The position numbers were made by a program, and so were the translations under genes. Shown one piece after another: positions 29,801 to 40,221 of a stretch of DNA of 64,000 nt. The notes below the pieces were generated by a model. The model saw only the letters and a program-made list of their open reading frames with translations, did not search any database and was not told where the DNA came from. The DNA is from Rickettsia rhipicephali str. 3-7-female6-CWPP (GTDB taxonomy: Bacteria > Pseudomonadota > Alphaproteobacteria > Rickettsiales > Rickettsiaceae). Within the stretch, counting starts at the first letter, position 1. Every line of letters begins with the position of its first letter. The DNA is taken from assembly GCF_000284075.1 (NCBI RefSeq), contig NC_017042.1, forward strand, positions 1,116,001 through 1,180,000, read 5' to 3'.

Positions 29801-30964
29801 TTAAACCGCTTCAACGCACATAGCCATACCCATACCGCCACCGATACATAAAGTAACTAAGCCTTTTTTAGCTTTAGCTCTTCGTAAGCCGTGTAATCAG
29901 AGTAATAAGTACACGTCCGCCGCTTACTCCGATCGGATGACCGATTGCTATTGCTCCACCGTTAACATTAACCTTCTCCATATCCCATTTCATTTCACGG
30001 TTTACATAAATACTTTGAGCGGCAAACACCTCATGAACCTCGATAACTTCCAAATCATTAGCGCTCCAACCTGCTTTACTTAAAGCTTTTTTGGATGCAG
30101 GAACAGGGGCAGTACCCATATAATACTGGGACAACACCGGCTGAAGCATAAGAAACAATAGCGTTAAATTATGCTTTTTCAAAGCTTCCTCGGAAACTAC
30201 CATAAGACATGCTGCACCGTCATTAATAGAGGAAGCATTACCCGCCGTAACTACACCGTTTTTATCAAAAGCAGGACGTAATTTACTCAAAATTTCAAGG
30301 CTGGTATCAGGTCTTACTGTTTCATCATGATCAAACAAACTAGTAGTTTTTTTAATCGTTACTTCGATAGGTAAGATTTCATCTTTAAAAACTCCTGCTA
30401 GCTGTGCTTTAGCTGCTTTCTTGTGAGAGCTTAAGGCAAACTCGTCCTGCTGTTGTCTGCTAATATTAAACTGTTTCGAGATATTTTCGGCAGTAATACC
30501 CATAAATACTCCTGAAAATACATCAGTTAATCCGTCATACTGCATTAGATCAACCATTTTAATATCGCCGAATTTAGCTCCTGCTCTGATATAGCTACCG
30601 TGCATACCGAGCGACATATTCTCCTGCCCACCTGCTATAACTATTTCATTATCACCCATCATAATTGAATTTGCTGCAAGTGCTACGCTTTTAATACCTG
30701 AGCCGCATATTTTATTAATCGTATAGCCCGGCACTTCTTTCCCGCATAAATCAGAGTTTGCCTCGCCAGATTCTGCCCGCTACCACCGGTTATTACCTAC
30801 CCAAGAATTACCTCACCTACTAAAGCTGGATCGATTTTGCTGTTGTGCAGTATATCCTTTATTAAATGAGCAGCAAGCATAGGTGCAGCTGTTGTACTAA
30901 GGCTACCCATAAACGAGCCGAAAGCAGTCCTTTTCACATAAGTTATATAAACCGGTTTTGACAT
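29801..30964 (-). pseudogene. Acetyl-CoA acetyltransferase (thiolase), broken
   Basis: Starts ATG 30964 (MSKPVYITYVKRTAFGSFMG), then ALVGEVILG followed by a stop and frameshift where the active-site Cys segment should be (GQNLARQ is still visible). The long open frame 30734-29874 covers PGYTINKICGSGIKSVALAA, ENMSLGMHGSYIRAGAKFGD, GNASSINDGAACLMVVSEEA and INVNGGAIAIGHPIG-like HVNGGAIAIGHPIGVSGGRV. The final Cys-His-Gly region reads CIGGGMGMAMCVEAV in another frame, ending 29801. Biosynthetic thiolase that would feed polyhydroxybutyrate synthesis. It overlaps the 3' end of the phaC-like remnant. Confidence 0.85.
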
Positions 30965-31945
30965 AATGTGTACTCCTTAAATAATTTATCTAGTTTATCA
31001 TTTATTAAATAACTAATATGTCCGCCTGCTACATCTATAAGCTTAGAGTTTTTTAATAATTTTTGCAAAGGTAAAATGGAAGATTTAGGTACTATTTGAT
31101 CATCTTCTGCTGCTACTATATATACAGGACAATGAATTAAACTCGGATTAATAATAAAATTATCGATTGTCCATTTAAGATGTATAAACATATTTTCATC
31201 TAATATATTTTGTATAATTTGATTATAAACCTCCTTAGATATACTATTACCTGACATAAGCCAATTCTCTATTCTAAATGCTAATTCTTGCTCCGTATCG
31301 GAAGTTATAGAGAAAAATTTTTTTAATTTAGCATTGAAATAATCAGGGAATAAAAGAAAAAATAAAATTTGAATATGAATTTTAGGAATTATCGGTAAAT
31401 TTTCTATGCCACTATCTAGTTTTAAATATCGATGCAACATTCTTATATAGAAAAAATGAGAAAAATCCCACGAGCAGGTAAGTAAAGTCAGAGTTTTGAT
31501 AAATTTAGGCATAAGTACGTTTGTAGCTATCGCAAGGTTACCGCCGATACAATGACCTATTAAATTAATGTCTTTAATTTTCAAATTATCTATTACTTCG
31601 ATTATTTTATGCACATAGTCGTCTAGTAAATATTGAGGTTCCTCAATCTCTAGCCAATCTATTAAATAAACTTCACCGTAGCTTCTCAAATTTTCAATAA
31701 AACTTTTGTCACGAGCTAAAAAAAATATTTCCGGTGAGTTGAAGATAGAGGGGATGATCAGGAAAGTTTTGATGTCATCCTGACTTCTTTCTATGTCATT
31801 CCTGACTTCCCCTTTGTCATCCTCACAAAAGCGGGAATCCATTTTTAATTTATTTTTACTGGAACCCGTGGACAAACCACGGGATGACACCGAGTAATAC
31901 ACAATACCCTATAATGCTCTGTTTGCATTACTATTTTACCTGATT
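30943..31945 (-). pseudogene. Poly(3-hydroxyalkanoate) synthase (PhaC-like), truncated and repeat-interrupted
   Basis: The open frame 31902-30943 has the PhaC lipase-like box INLIGHCIGGNLAIATNVL with the nucleophile Cys, CSWDFSHFF, and the later IVAAEDDQIVPKSS (Asp) and VAGGHISYL (His), so the catalytic triad residues remain. But the first 45 residues or so (from SVSSRGLSTGSS to RSQDD) are repeat-encoded, and the true upstream coding (KYLKSGKIVMQTEHYRVL) is in another frame. The N-terminal half of PhaC is missing. Followed with overlap by the broken thiolase gene. Confidence 0.8.
31773..31889. repeat. Composite palindromic repeat inside the phaC-like frame
   Basis: Contains several GTCATCC/GTCATTCC arms (31774, 31795, 31816) and ends in CCGTGGACAAACCACGGGATGAC. 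Looks like two or three partial elements of the dispersed family nested together. Confidence 0.7.
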
Positions 31946-32062
31946 TTAAATATTTATTACCTAAATTAGGTGTCGTTGTATAATCTATTATAAAGGTCAA
32001 AAATATCCCTGTAGTTTATTACTATCTAGCATTGAGAGTATCTAATCTTATATTAGTAATTC

Positions 32063-32091
32063 TTGACAAAAGGCTAAATATATTGTATAAG
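32063..32091 (+). promoter_or_regulatory. Strong sigma-70-like promoter of tlc
   Basis: TTGACA at 32063-32068, exactly 17 bases, TATAAG at 32086-32091. The ATG of tlc is 114 bases downstream, leaving a 5' leader of about 105 bases with a GGGGAAATA run and a T9 run before the start. Confidence 0.7.
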
Positions 32092-32204
32092 TTCAGCACC
32101 TTCAGAATGTAATAACAATATATAGGCTCTAAAGTTTTAGGGGAAATATCTTTTCATAAAATCTTGAAGTGCTTAAGTTTTTTTTTTGTCCTTAGGGATT
32201 TATA

Positions 32205-33704
32205 ATGCTAAGTACCTCATCACGATCGTTTAAAAACAAATTCAGAGCGGCATTTTGGCCTGTGCATAATTACGAACTCGGAAAGTTTATTCCGATGAGT
32301 ACCTTAATGTTTTGTATTTTATTTAATCAAAATGTTTTACGAATCTTAAAAGATAGTATTTTAATCTCCGAGATTAGTGCAGAAATAGCAGGTTTTGCTA
32401 AAGTTTATTGCGTTATGCCTGCCGCTGCTTTATTCGTGATTATTTATGCTAAAATGATTAATTATCTTACTTTTGAAAAGATCTTTTATTATTTAAGTGC
32501 ATTTTTTATCAGCTTTTTTGTTTTATTCACTTTTGTAATCTATCCTAATATTCATATTTTTCATGTACATCCCGAGAATCTAGCTAACTGGATGGAACGT
32601 TATCCTCATTTTAAGTGGTATATCTCATTAGTAGGTAATTGGGGTTATATAGTATATTATAGTCTTGCCGAGCTTTGGCCTAATATTTTTTACGTATTAT
32701 TATTTTGGCAGTTTGCTAATGAACTTACTACTACCGAAGAAGCAAAAAGATTTTATACTCTCTTTTCACTATTCGGCAACTCTTCTTTAATATTAGTCGG
32801 CTTTTTAATGATGAATCTATCATCGGAAGATACTATTATTAAGAAGTTTATGAGTATTTCGGATAGTAAAATCACTTTAGTTCAAGTATCCACGACAATT
32901 GTGGCAATTGTTGCTATTATTTGTTGTTTGTTAGTTAGATTTATTAGCAAGAACGTTTTTACTAATCCACTATTTTATGCTAAAGCAAAAAGCGGTAGAT
33001 CAACTTCAGAACGTATGGGGCTAATTAAAAGCTTTAAATATATTGCGAAATCAAAATATTTATGGCTACTTTTAATTTGTTCGGCAGCTTTCGGATTTGC
33101 TATTAACTTAGTCGAAGCCGTATGGAAAGCAAAAATTAAGGAATTATATCCGACTGTAAATACCTATGCTGAATTTAACAGTCTGTATATACTTTGGACA
33201 GGCGTGGCAATAATGGTTATGACCATCATCGGTAATAACGTTATGCGTATGCACAACTGGTTTGTAGCAGCAGTTATTTCACCGGTTATAATAATGGTGA
33301 CCGGCATTTTGTTCTTTGTACTTATCGTATTTGACCAACAAATTTTATCATTATTTGATGGAGCAATTTTAATGTCACCTCTTGCTCTTGCCGTTTCGAT
33401 CGGTGGTATTCAAAATATTTTAGCTAAAGGTACTAAATATTCTATATGGGATACTTCAAGAGAAATGTTATATATCCCTCTTGATGAGGAGCTTAAAACT
33501 AAAGGCAAAGCTGCGGTTGACGTGATAAGTGCAAAAGTCGGCAAATCCTCTAGCGGTCTTGTACAATCTATTATTTTTACTTTAGTTCCAACCGCTACTT
33601 TTACCTCAATCTCACCAATTCTAATGGTGGTATTTATTTTTGTATGCTTAGCGTGGATTTATGCAGTAAGAAAAATATATTTTGAATATCAAAAAATAGC
33701 ATAA
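32205..33704 (+). CDS. tlcE: Tlc-family nucleotide transporter, closest to Tlc5 (TlcE)
   Basis: Twelve-span inner-membrane carrier of the plastid/parasite ATP/ADP translocase family; it imports host nucleotides. 499 residues. Family marks: FIPMSTLMFCILFNQNVLRI early, YYSLAELWPNIFYVLLFWQF, ANELTTTEEAKRFYTLFSLF, INLVEAVWKAKIKELYPT and YIPLDEELKTKGKAAVDVIS. Five paralogues exist in Rickettsia; the wording here and its place just upstream of tlyC-ybeY resemble R. prowazekii Tlc5 (RP739), reported to carry guanine nucleotides. The paralogue number is from memory and less certain than the family. Confidence 0.85.
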   Translation: MLSTSSRSFKNKFRAAFWPVHNYELGKFIPMSTLMFCILFNQNVLRILKDSILISEISAEIAGFAKVYCVMPAAALFVIIYAKMINYLTFEKIFYYLSAFFISFFVLFTFVIYPNIHIFHVHPENLANWMERYPHFKWYISLVGNWGYIVYYSLAELWPNIFYVLLFWQFANELTTTEEAKRFYTLFSLFGNSSLILVGFLMMNLSSEDTIIKKFMSISDSKITLVQVSTTIVAIVAIICCLLVRFISKNVFTNPLFYAKAKSGRSTSERMGLIKSFKYIAKSKYLWLLLICSAAFGFAINLVEAVWKAKIKELYPTVNTYAEFNSLYILWTGVAIMVMTIIGNNVMRMHNWFVAAVISPVIIMVTGILFFVLIVFDQQILSLFDGAILMSPLALAVSIGGIQNILAKGTKYSIWDTSREMLYIPLDEELKTKGKAAVDVISAKVGKSSSGLVQSIIFTLVPTATFTSISPILMVVFIFVCLAWIYAVRKIYFEYQKIA

Positions 33705-33715
33705 AATAAATTATT

Positions 33716-33796
33716 GTCATCCCGCGACTTGATCACGGGATCTAAGGATACAGTCTGCAACACAAGATACCGTGGTCAAGCCACGGTATGACACCG
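33716..33796. repeat. GTCATCCCGCG...CCACGGTATGAC repeat after tlc
   Basis: Arms GTCATCCCGCGACTTGATCA and CAAGCCACGGTATGAC separated by about 40 bases. Lies 12 bases beyond the tlc stop. Confidence 0.8.
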
Positions 33797-33844
33797 AACG
33801 CGTTTTTTGATCCACGCGGGCAATGCCCTTTTTAGCTAGGAACC

Positions 33845-34128
33845 TTACAGCATAAAACTTAAGATATTTTCAACATCTTTTAAGATAGGATCAAATTCGT
33901 CTTTACTTTGAGAAGAAGGCGGTTTAAATGAAGTTAGGGTAACTTTTTCACTCTTTATAAATTATGAGGCTGAGGCTGATCCTTAAGTTTAATAGTAACA
34001 ACTTCGCCTGCTAGAGAGTTCGTATGTCTGTTCTCATTAATTGAATCTAGATGCGTAATTTCTAGGTTTTTTAGAGTATTATCTTCCTTGTTCTTACTAC
34101 GGAATGAAAAAATTCTAGATGATGGCAT
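33845..34128 (-). pseudogene. Hypothetical protein, one frameshift
   Basis: ATG 34128 reads MPSSRIFSFRSKNKEDNTLK then GEVVTIKLKDQPQPHNL and stops; the next frame continues SEKVTLTSFKPPSSQSKDEF then KDVENILSFML and a stop at 33845. About 94 residues if repaired. Polar, no family recognised. Confidence 0.4.
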
Positions 34129-34178
34129 TTGATTTACATTTTATTTAAAAAACGCCATTATAGGGCAATAATTTATAT

Positions 34179-34733
34179 TTAACAAGCAGGATGGTTAATT
34201 GTCATAAACTTTTCTATCATTCTAGTAACGGAACGTTCTAGCTCAATATCTAATTTTGAATAATCAGAAAAGTTAAACCATTTAAGTTCATTCGATTCGT
34301 TATTTTTTATAAAATTATCATTATTTACTGTTTTTAGTAAAAATCGTACATCATAGTGATAATGAGCAGGCTCCTTATGAGTTTGCGGAATATAATGGGT
34401 GTCTATATCAAAAATCTCCTTATTTATAGTTTTGATTTCATTAATTCCGGATTCTTCTATAGCTTCTTTAACCGCTACATTTAATATATTACTATCTCCA
34501 TCACAATGACCGCCTGGTTGAAGCCACTTATCAAGCTTTTTATGGTGCATCAATAAAAATTTAGTTTTATCATTATTAAGTAAAAAAGTCGAAGCAGTGA
34601 AATGTCCTATTTGTAAATCTCCGCTAAAAGGGTTTTCATATTCATTTAAAAATTCAAGCATTTTTGTTTTTGTAACAATTTCTTCAGGATATGTACTACT
34701 GTAATTTTGTAGTTTAATATGTAATTCATTCAT
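34179..34733 (-). CDS. Nudix hydrolase
   Basis: Pyrophosphohydrolase of unknown substrate. 184 residues; Nudix box GGHCDGDSNILNVAVKEAIE followed by ESGI at about 93-116. Compared with GX5EX7REUXEEXGU, the first Glu is Ser and Arg is Lys, while the EE pair that binds metal is kept. KWLQPGGHCDGD resembles the subgroup with GGHxDGDE. Hydrolysis is likely but could be weak. Stands alone on the minus strand between a broken gene and the small plus-strand membrane ORF. Confidence 0.85.
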   Translation of the reverse strand: MNELHIKLQNYSSTYPEEIVTKTKMLEFLNEYENPFSGDLQIGHFTASTFLLNNDKTKFLLMHHKKLDKWLQPGGHCDGDSNILNVAVKEAIEESGINEIKTINKEIFDIDTHYIPQTHKEPAHYHYDVRFLLKTVNNDNFIKNNESNELKWFNFSDYSKLDIELERSVTRMIEKFMTINHPAC

Positions 34734-34866
34734 AATGATAATTTTTTATGTATAGAGCTTCGATATTTAACTCAAATTTCTCTGCTAAGTCAAATGAAAA
34801 TAATATCATAAAATTATATTTTCCATGTTTCATGGTAATTATCATTGACAATTAGGTTTATTTTTA

Positions 34867-35127
34867 TGCTTAACAAAATAGTCGAGTTATTTAGAAGTAA
34901 TGATACCAACCCCTTGGTATGATAAGCTTGCAGTAGTAAGAGCATGTGCTGTTGGAATTTATGTGATAGCAGGTGATTTACTTAAATCTCTGGCTTTTAT
35001 TCTCAAATGTGGTGCCGATGTAGTAGCAACAATGGGAGCAATTCTAGCATATGAGCATTATACAGAAGCAACTTCGCAAGAAAGTCCGATGGCATTGATA
35101 GGAAATAAAGCACAAGCTGAAATATAA
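34867..35127 (+). CDS. Small membrane protein, hypothetical (start uncertain)
   Basis: From ATG 34900: MIPTPWYDKLAVVRACAVGI, a hydrophobic span VYVIAGDLL-like, then LKCGADVVATMGAILAYEHY; 75 residues. Another ATG at 34867, in a different frame, reads MLNKIVELFRSNDTNP, which would join well to WYDKL if one base were lost, so the gene may be frameshifted at its head with a re-start at 34900. A strong hairpin (35144-35177) follows. Family not recognised. Confidence 0.45.
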
Positions 35128-35143
35128 TAATTAAATATTTTTA

Positions 35144-35177
35144 ACGAATTTAGAGGACACACCGACTCTAAATTCGT
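35144..35177. terminator. Bidirectional hairpin between the small ORF and tlyC
   Basis: Perfect 12-bp stem ACGAATTTAGAG / CTCTAAATTCGT with a ten-base loop, between convergent genes (stops at 35127 and 35180). T-rich on both outer flanks, so it can end transcripts from either side. Confidence 0.7.
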
Positions 35178-35179
35178 AT

Positions 35180-36079
35180 TCATTTACCATTCAAACCGTT
35201 TTTTAGTCTAATTTTGACTTGTTTTAAAGAACGAGGCGTTGCGTCCGTAACTTCAATTTCAATATTTTCTGAAATATCTATTCTAGTACCGATAGCCGGA
35301 ACACTACTAACTCTAGTCAATACTAATCCACCTATCGTATCAAACTCATCATCATCATTTTGTAGCTTTTCTCCTATTATTTCTTCAAGCACTTCTACTT
35401 CAACACGTGCATTTGAAATAATTGTTGAGTTATTAATAACCTTGAAATTATCGCTATCTAATTGCTGATCATGCTCATCATCTATTCGTCCTACTATTTC
35501 TTCTATAAGATCTTCAATAGTAACTAAGCCGTCAGTACCGCCATACTCATCAACAACTATTGCAATATGTGTTCTCTCACGACGCATTTTTGCTAGCAAA
35601 TCTAATAATTTCATAGAAGGAGCTGCAATTATATGCTTACGTATAAGCTTTTTTAAACGACCGTTTTGCTTTGTAGCCAATGCTTTAAATAAATCCTTGA
35701 TATGAATGAACCCTACTACATTATCCAAAGTACCGTCATATATAAGAGTTCGTGTGTGTGGGACTTCTAACTTAATAGACTCACTTAATTCTTCTAGATT
35801 CGTAGTTAATTTTATTGCCGCAATATCGGAACGCGGTACCATTATATCTTCAATAGTTTTATATTCTAGCTCCAATAAATTAGCTAAAATATTACGCTCG
35901 TCTAAAGTCATTTTTTGGCTATTAATTTTAAGGCGTTTTATGACACCAAAAAAATTATCGGGCGTTTTTGTTTTTCTAAAAAAATTTTTTATCGGAGAGA
36001 ATAATTTGCGTACAGTAAAAATTAACTTATTACTTTGATTTTTTTTACTAGAATCTTCTTTTTTTGAAGATTTTAACAT
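35180..36079 (-). CDS. tlyC: TlyC/CorC-family CBS-domain protein (hemolysin C homologue)
   Basis: 299 residues: a basic N-terminus, two CBS domains ([20 protein letters not shown] and [10 protein letters not shown]; then [20 protein letters not shown] and [12 protein letters not shown]), and a C-terminal CorC_HlyC transporter-associated domain (about 205-290). There is no DUF21 membrane domain. The R. typhi homologue has been reported as hemolytic and linked to phagosome escape; the family as a whole is CorC-like, so an ion-related role is equally possible. Follows ybeY by 16 bases, which suggests co-transcription. Confidence 0.9.
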   Translation of the reverse strand: MLKSSKKEDSSKKNQSNKLIFTVRKLFSPIKNFFRKTKTPDNFFGVIKRLKINSQKMTLDERNILANLLELEYKTIEDIMVPRSDIAAIKLTTNLEELSESIKLEVPHTRTLIYDGTLDNVVGFIHIKDLFKALATKQNGRLKKLIRKHIIAAPSMKLLDLLAKMRRERTHIAIVVDEYGGTDGLVTIEDLIEEIVGRIDDEHDQQLDSDNFKVINNSTIISNARVEVEVLEEIIGEKLQNDDDEFDTIGGLVLTRVSSVPAIGTRIDISENIEIEVTDATPRSLKQVKIRLKNGLNGK

Positions 36080-36095
36080 AAATTTTTTTATTTAG

Positions 36096-36599
36096 TTAAT
36101 AAGGGGAAAAAATACCGAAATATGATAATATTTCAATTTCTAGATTTTCCATAATATTTGCTTCTGTGTCATTTTGATGATCAAACCCAATTAAGTGTAA
36201 AATACTATGTATTAAAAGATGAATAAAATGATTCTCAAAAGTTTTTTGCTGCTCGCACGATTCATTATATATTACCTCATAACAAAATGCTATATCACCT
36301 AAATGCATATAATCAGAGTCACCTAAAAATTCAAGTTTAGAATATAAATCCTGCCAATTTAATTCGTTGCTTGGAAAAGACAGAACGTTAGTAGCTTTTT
36401 CTATATTACGAAATTGTTTATTTAAGGTCAATATTTCTGCAACATTTGTTAGTAAAATTGATAATTCAAATTGTTTTATTTTACTAAAATTATCAAATCG
36501 CAATAAAATATTTTGAGTTATTTTTTTGATTAAACTCTTATTTATCTGCTTATGCTCACGCCATTTGTTGTAGTTTCTTACAATTTCTACGTTTATCAT
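36096..36599 (-). CDS. ybeY: Endoribonuclease/rRNA maturation factor YbeY
   Basis: Metal-dependent RNase in 16S rRNA 3'-end processing and 70S quality control. 167 residues; the zinc motif [11 protein letters not shown] near residue 130 is intact and ATNVLSFP marks the family. The gene pairs with tlyC (ybeY-corC order is common). No phoH is seen upstream, where only the dead toxin-antitoxin pair lies. Confidence 0.93.
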   Translation of the reverse strand: MINVEIVRNYNKWREHKQINKSLIKKITQNILLRFDNFSKIKQFELSILLTNVAEILTLNKQFRNIEKATNVLSFPSNELNWQDLYSKLEFLGDSDYMHLGDIAFCYEVIYNESCEQQKTFENHFIHLLIHSILHLIGFDHQNDTEANIMENLEIEILSYFGIFSPY

Positions 36600-36639
36600 T
36601 GTACCAAATATTGAATGAATAGTCGTTATAGACTTAGCT

Positions 36640-36928
36640 ACAACTTAAGAGTATATTTTAAAAGCTGTATATCTTCATTAGAGATAACATTAATTTTAGA
36701 TTTTAATCCTAATTTGTGTCATTATTTGACCAGTCATGGCTTTACCTTTTTTGCTACCTATCATTACGTAGGCTTCACAAGGATAGCATTTATCGATGTT
36801 ACTAGTTAAAGGTATTACTTGCACACGATTTAATGAAGCATTTGAGTAATTATTGCCGGTCTTACCTTAGCGACTTCCCCACCTAACAAAGGATTAAAGT
36901 CGACCACCATACCTCACCTCTTTTCATA
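36640..36928 (-). pseudogene. MazF/PemK-type toxin, several frameshifts
   Basis: ATG 36928 starts MKRGEVWWS and shifts; the pieces GGEVAKVRPAIIT, LNRVQVIPLTSNIDKCYPCE-type (read as VIPLTSNIDKCYPCEAYVMI), GSKKGKAMTGQI and [17 protein letters not shown] appear in successive frames. These spell a MazF-family mRNA interferase. At least three indels, so it is dead. Confidence 0.75.
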
Positions 36929-36929
36929 A

Positions 36930-37147
36930 AAATCGCGTTCTATTAACCCTTCTACCCACACTCATTGGCCTTCTCCTCAGCTTTTGTATCTTGAGCCATG
37001 GCTTTGTAAGAGGCTTCAAGCTCCTCATTAATTACATAAGGTTTTAAAAATTGCTCAATAAATTTGCTAATTTTACGTTCACCTATTGCAAGAATAAAGC
37101 CTATAATAAACCGCTTCATCTATAGTAATTGTCAATTTCTTCTGCAT
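36930..37147 (-). pseudogene. Antitoxin partner of the MazF remnant, broken
   Basis: ATG 37147 reads MQKKLTITIDEAVYY, a ribbon-helix-helix start, then after a shift GERKISKFIEQFLKPYVINE and ELEASYKAMAQDTKAEEKAN. It ends about where the toxin begins, the usual coupled order antitoxin-toxin. Two or more lesions. Confidence 0.7.
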
Positions 37148-37279
37148 AAAATACTCGTATACACGTGTGTTACACGTATGATATCATATATATAAATTAA
37201 TCAACATGAGGATTATTTACTTTAGTAAACAAAGATAATAGCTATGAAAACTGACCACACAGGCAATAAGCATGATATT

Positions 37280-38170
37280 TTAAGACACCAGTTTTTGTTG
37301 GTAATTCTCTTTTAATTTTTGAAAATCCTCATCGGCATGGTATGAAGAACGGGTTAGCGGACTTGCCGAAACCATCAAGAATCCTTTTGTTTTTGCTACT
37401 CGCTCTAGATATTTAAACTCTTCCGGCGTAACATATTTTGCGACCTCAGCATGATTTTTGGTAGGCTGCAGATACTGCCCGATAGTTAGGAAATCAACCT
37501 TTGCTTCTCTTAAATCATCCATAACCTGTACTACTTCATTTATTTCTTCCCCAAGCCCTACCATCATACCGGATTTTGTAAAAATTTCAGGAGATAATTT
37601 TTTGATATTATGAAGTAAGCTTAAAGAATTATAATATCTAGCCCCCGGTCTAATCGTTTTGTATAAAGACGGTACTGTTTCGACATTATGGTTAAAAACG
37701 TCAGGTTTTGCGTTTGCTATTATTTCAGCTGCTCCTTCTTTTCTTAAAAAATCGGGTGTTAGAATCTCAATAGTAGTATTTGGCGATGATTTTCGGATTT
37801 CGCTAATACACTCCGCAAAATGTGAAGCTCCGCCGTCCTCAAGATCATCACGATCGACGGAAGTAATTACTACATGCTTAAGATTTAGCTTTTGTACCGC
37901 CTCCGCTAACCTTTGCGGTTCATGCGGATCAAGTAAATCCGGTCTACCCGTTTTAACGTTACAAAACCTACAGGCTCTAGTACAAACCGAACCTAAAATC
38001 ATCACAGTTGTATGTTTTTTTGACCAGCACTCACCAATATTAGGACAAGCAGCTTCCTCACACACAGTATTTAATCTCAGATTCTTTATTAAATCTTTTG
38101 TATTATAGTACTCTGTAGAATTAGGAGCTTTTACTTTTATCCAATCAGGTCGTTTATTTAAATTAGCCAT
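37280..38170 (-). CDS. lipA: Lipoyl synthase
   Basis: Radical SAM enzyme inserting two sulfurs into octanoyl groups on E2 subunits and GcvH-type carriers. 296 residues; auxiliary cluster [13 protein letters not shown] and radical [16 protein letters not shown] are both complete, and the C-terminal RSSYHADE carries the conserved Arg-Ser-Ser. The start overlaps glyA by 8 bases, so the two are co-transcribed. Confidence 0.97.
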   Translation of the reverse strand: MANLNKRPDWIKVKAPNSTEYYNTKDLIKNLRLNTVCEEAACPNIGECWSKKHTTVMILGSVCTRACRFCNVKTGRPDLLDPHEPQRLAEAVQKLNLKHVVITSVDRDDLEDGGASHFAECISEIRKSSPNTTIEILTPDFLRKEGAAEIIANAKPDVFNHNVETVPSLYKTIRPGARYYNSLSLLHNIKKLSPEIFTKSGMMVGLGEEINEVVQVMDDLREAKVDFLTIGQYLQPTKNHAEVAKYVTPEEFKYLERVAKTKGFLMVSASPLTRSSYHADEDFQKLKENYQQKLVS

Positions 38171-39425
38171 AAAACGGAAATAATTTAATTAATTTTGTCA
38201 CTTCATTTAATACTTTCTTCTCAAGATCGCTATTATCTTCATTATTTTTTAAGCCGTCTAAAATATCTGCTACCATATAACCAACTAATACAAAATCCTT
38301 TTCTTTAAAGCCTCTAGTAGTACATGCGGGAGTACCAAGGCGAATACCTGAAGTGATAAAAGGCGAAGTTTCATCAAACGGGATAGCATTCTTATTACAC
38401 GTAATCCCTGCTCTATCCAAAGAATTTGCGGCAAACTTACCCGTGATTCCGTCTTTACGCAAATCCACTAAAACAATATGATTATCGGTACCACCTGTTA
38501 ATATATCATATCCTCTTTCTTGCAAGCTACTTGCTAAAGCTTTAGCGTTACTTATTACCTGCTGAATATAACTTTTATATTCAGGCTGCAAATTTTCTAA
38601 AAAAGCTACGGCTTTTGCGGCGATTATATGCATTAACGGACCACCTTGTAGTCCTGGAAATAATGCAGAATTTATTTTTTGACCTATCTCTTCATCGTTA
38701 GATAAAATTAAACCGCCTCTTGGACCTCTAAGTGTTTTATGAGTAGTAGAGGTAACAGCGTGAGCGTAAGGAATAGGGCTTTGATGCTCACCTGTGGCAA
38801 CAAGTCCTGCAATATGAGCAATATCTGCCATAAAGTAAGCTCCTACTTTATCCACGATTTCTCTAAATTTTGCAAAATCAATATTACGAGAATAAGCAGA
38901 AAAACCGGCTATAAGTAATTTTGGTTTATGCAAATCCGCTAAGCGTTCAATCTCATCATAATCGATTAAATAAGTCTCTTTATTTACACTATAAGAAACG
39001 ACGTTAAACCATTTACCGGACATATTAGGAGCTGCACCGTGCGTTAGATGCCCGCCGCTATCTAAAGACATACCAAGAACCGTATCCCCCGGCTGTAATA
39101 AAGCAAGATATACAGCCTGATTTGCTTGTGATCCTGAATGAGGTTGGACATTTGCATATTTGCAGTTAAAGAGTTTTTTTACTCGTTCTATAGCTAAATT
39201 TTCAGCTTTATCTACTTCCTCGCAACCGTTATAGAATCGCTTACTTGGGTATCCTTCGGCATATTTGTTAGTCAGAAGCGACCCTTGAGCTTCAAGCACA
39301 GCAGGACTTACGAAATTTTCTGATGCAATAAGCTCGATTACGCTACTTTGACGTAGCTTTTCATGCTTTATTATTTCATTAATCTCTTTATCCGTTTCAT
39401 GTAAATTTTTATTAAAAATATTCAT
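38163..39425 (-). CDS. glyA: Serine hydroxymethyltransferase
   Basis: PLP enzyme interconverting serine and glycine and charging tetrahydrofolate with one-carbon units. 420 residues. [42 protein letters not shown] and the Schiff-base Lys in [13 protein letters not shown] are all present. Complete. A repeat element (39469-39561) lies just upstream. Confidence 0.97.
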   Translation of the reverse strand: MNIFNKNLHETDKEINEIIKHEKLRQSSVIELIASENFVSPAVLEAQGSLLTNKYAEGYPSKRFYNGCEEVDKAENLAIERVKKLFNCKYANVQPHSGSQANQAVYLALLQPGDTVLGMSLDSGGHLTHGAAPNMSGKWFNVVSYSVNKETYLIDYDEIERLADLHKPKLLIAGFSAYSRNIDFAKFREIVDKVGAYFMADIAHIAGLVATGEHQSPIPYAHAVTSTTHKTLRGPRGGLILSNDEEIGQKINSALFPGLQGGPLMHIIAAKAVAFLENLQPEYKSYIQQVISNAKALASSLQERGYDILTGGTDNHIVLVDLRKDGITGKFAANSLDRAGITCNKNAIPFDETSPFITSGIRLGTPACTTRGFKEKDFVLVGYMVADILDGLKNNEDNSDLEKKVLNEVTKLIKLFPFYG

Positions 39426-39468
39426 TCATCCTCATATTTTTTTTGGTTTTGTTGTGTGGAGATCTAAT

Positions 39469-39561
39469 CGTCATTGCGAGGAAAAATTGAAAATTTTGAC
39501 GAAGCAATCTCGTACCAAAATCCTGAGATTGCCACGCAGCCTACGGCTGCTCGCAATGACG
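39469..39561. repeat. About 95-bp dispersed repeat, third copy
   Basis: CGTCATTGCGAGGAAAAATT to CTCGCAATGACG, with GCAATCTC/GAGATTGCCACG arms. It overlaps the last codons of the esterase gene and lies 44 bases before glyA. Confidence 0.85.
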
Positions 39562-40191
39562 GTTATTTATAAAATTAATCGCAATCTCAAGCCCCCGTCC
39601 ATCTATTGAATGAGCAAGAGACGTTAATTTATGTCCGCTATGCTCTATATGCAGCTTAGATAAATAGTTTGAAGCATTATACATCTCGCTAACACCGACC
39701 ACCTCATCTAATTCCCCATGAATCAAGCATATAGGAGTAAGCTTATTATTAACTTCCATAGGTGGAATTAATGCACCCGAAAAACCTATAGTACAGAAAA
39801 ACGGCTCTTTTTGAACTAGTGTTAAATATAACCCTATCATCGTACCTTGAGAAAAGCCAATAATGATAGTATCTTTGTTGGTTAGATTTAACTCGTCCTG
39901 CTTTTGCTTTATTATATCTTCAACCTTAGAAATATTATTTGCAATTAGCTTTGCCATAATATGCGGGCTGCGGTCTTGCAAACTAAACCATTGTCTACCA
40001 TAAGGCATCATATCATAAGCCTCGATACCATGCGGGGAAATAAAATGACAATCGGGTAAATAATTTTTGATATAAGGCACAAGTCCTATTAAATCATGTC
40101 CGTCCGAGCCGACACCGTGCAGTAATACTACTAGCTTCTTCGGCGGCTGCTCTTTACTTTCTACTTCGGGGTATTCTAAATATTTGCTCAT
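39541..40191 (-). CDS. Phospholipase/carboxylesterase-type alpha/beta hydrolase
   Basis: 216 residues of the YpfH/acyl-protein thioesterase group. [17 protein letters not shown] near the start (oxyanion loop), nucleophile [11 protein letters not shown] with Ser at about 118, acid in [14 protein letters not shown], and a His in [13 protein letters not shown]. Substrate unknown; small esters or lysophospholipids are plausible. Its last five or so residues (RHCEQP) are encoded by the repeat at 39469-39561, so repeat insertion has set the stop. Confidence 0.85.
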   Translation of the reverse strand: MSKYLEYPEVESKEQPPKKLVVLLHGVGSDGHDLIGLVPYIKNYLPDCHFISPHGIEAYDMMPYGRQWFSLQDRSPHIMAKLIANNISKVEDIIKQKQDELNLTNKDTIIIGFSQGTMIGLYLTLVQKEPFFCTIGFSGALIPPMEVNNKLTPICLIHGELDEVVGVSEMYNASNYLSKLHIEHSGHKLTSLAHSIDGRGLEIAINFINNRHCEQP

Positions 40192-40221
40192 GTTTTTATA
40201 TGTTTATGTACTTAAAATATT

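Noticed and set aside
35214-36038. Plus-strand frames opposite tlyC
   Set aside because: Shadows of tlyC; Ser/Ile-rich nonsense typical of antisense reading of AT-rich genes.
36615-36809. Plus-strand 64-residue frame
   Set aside because: Antisense of the MazF-type toxin remnant.
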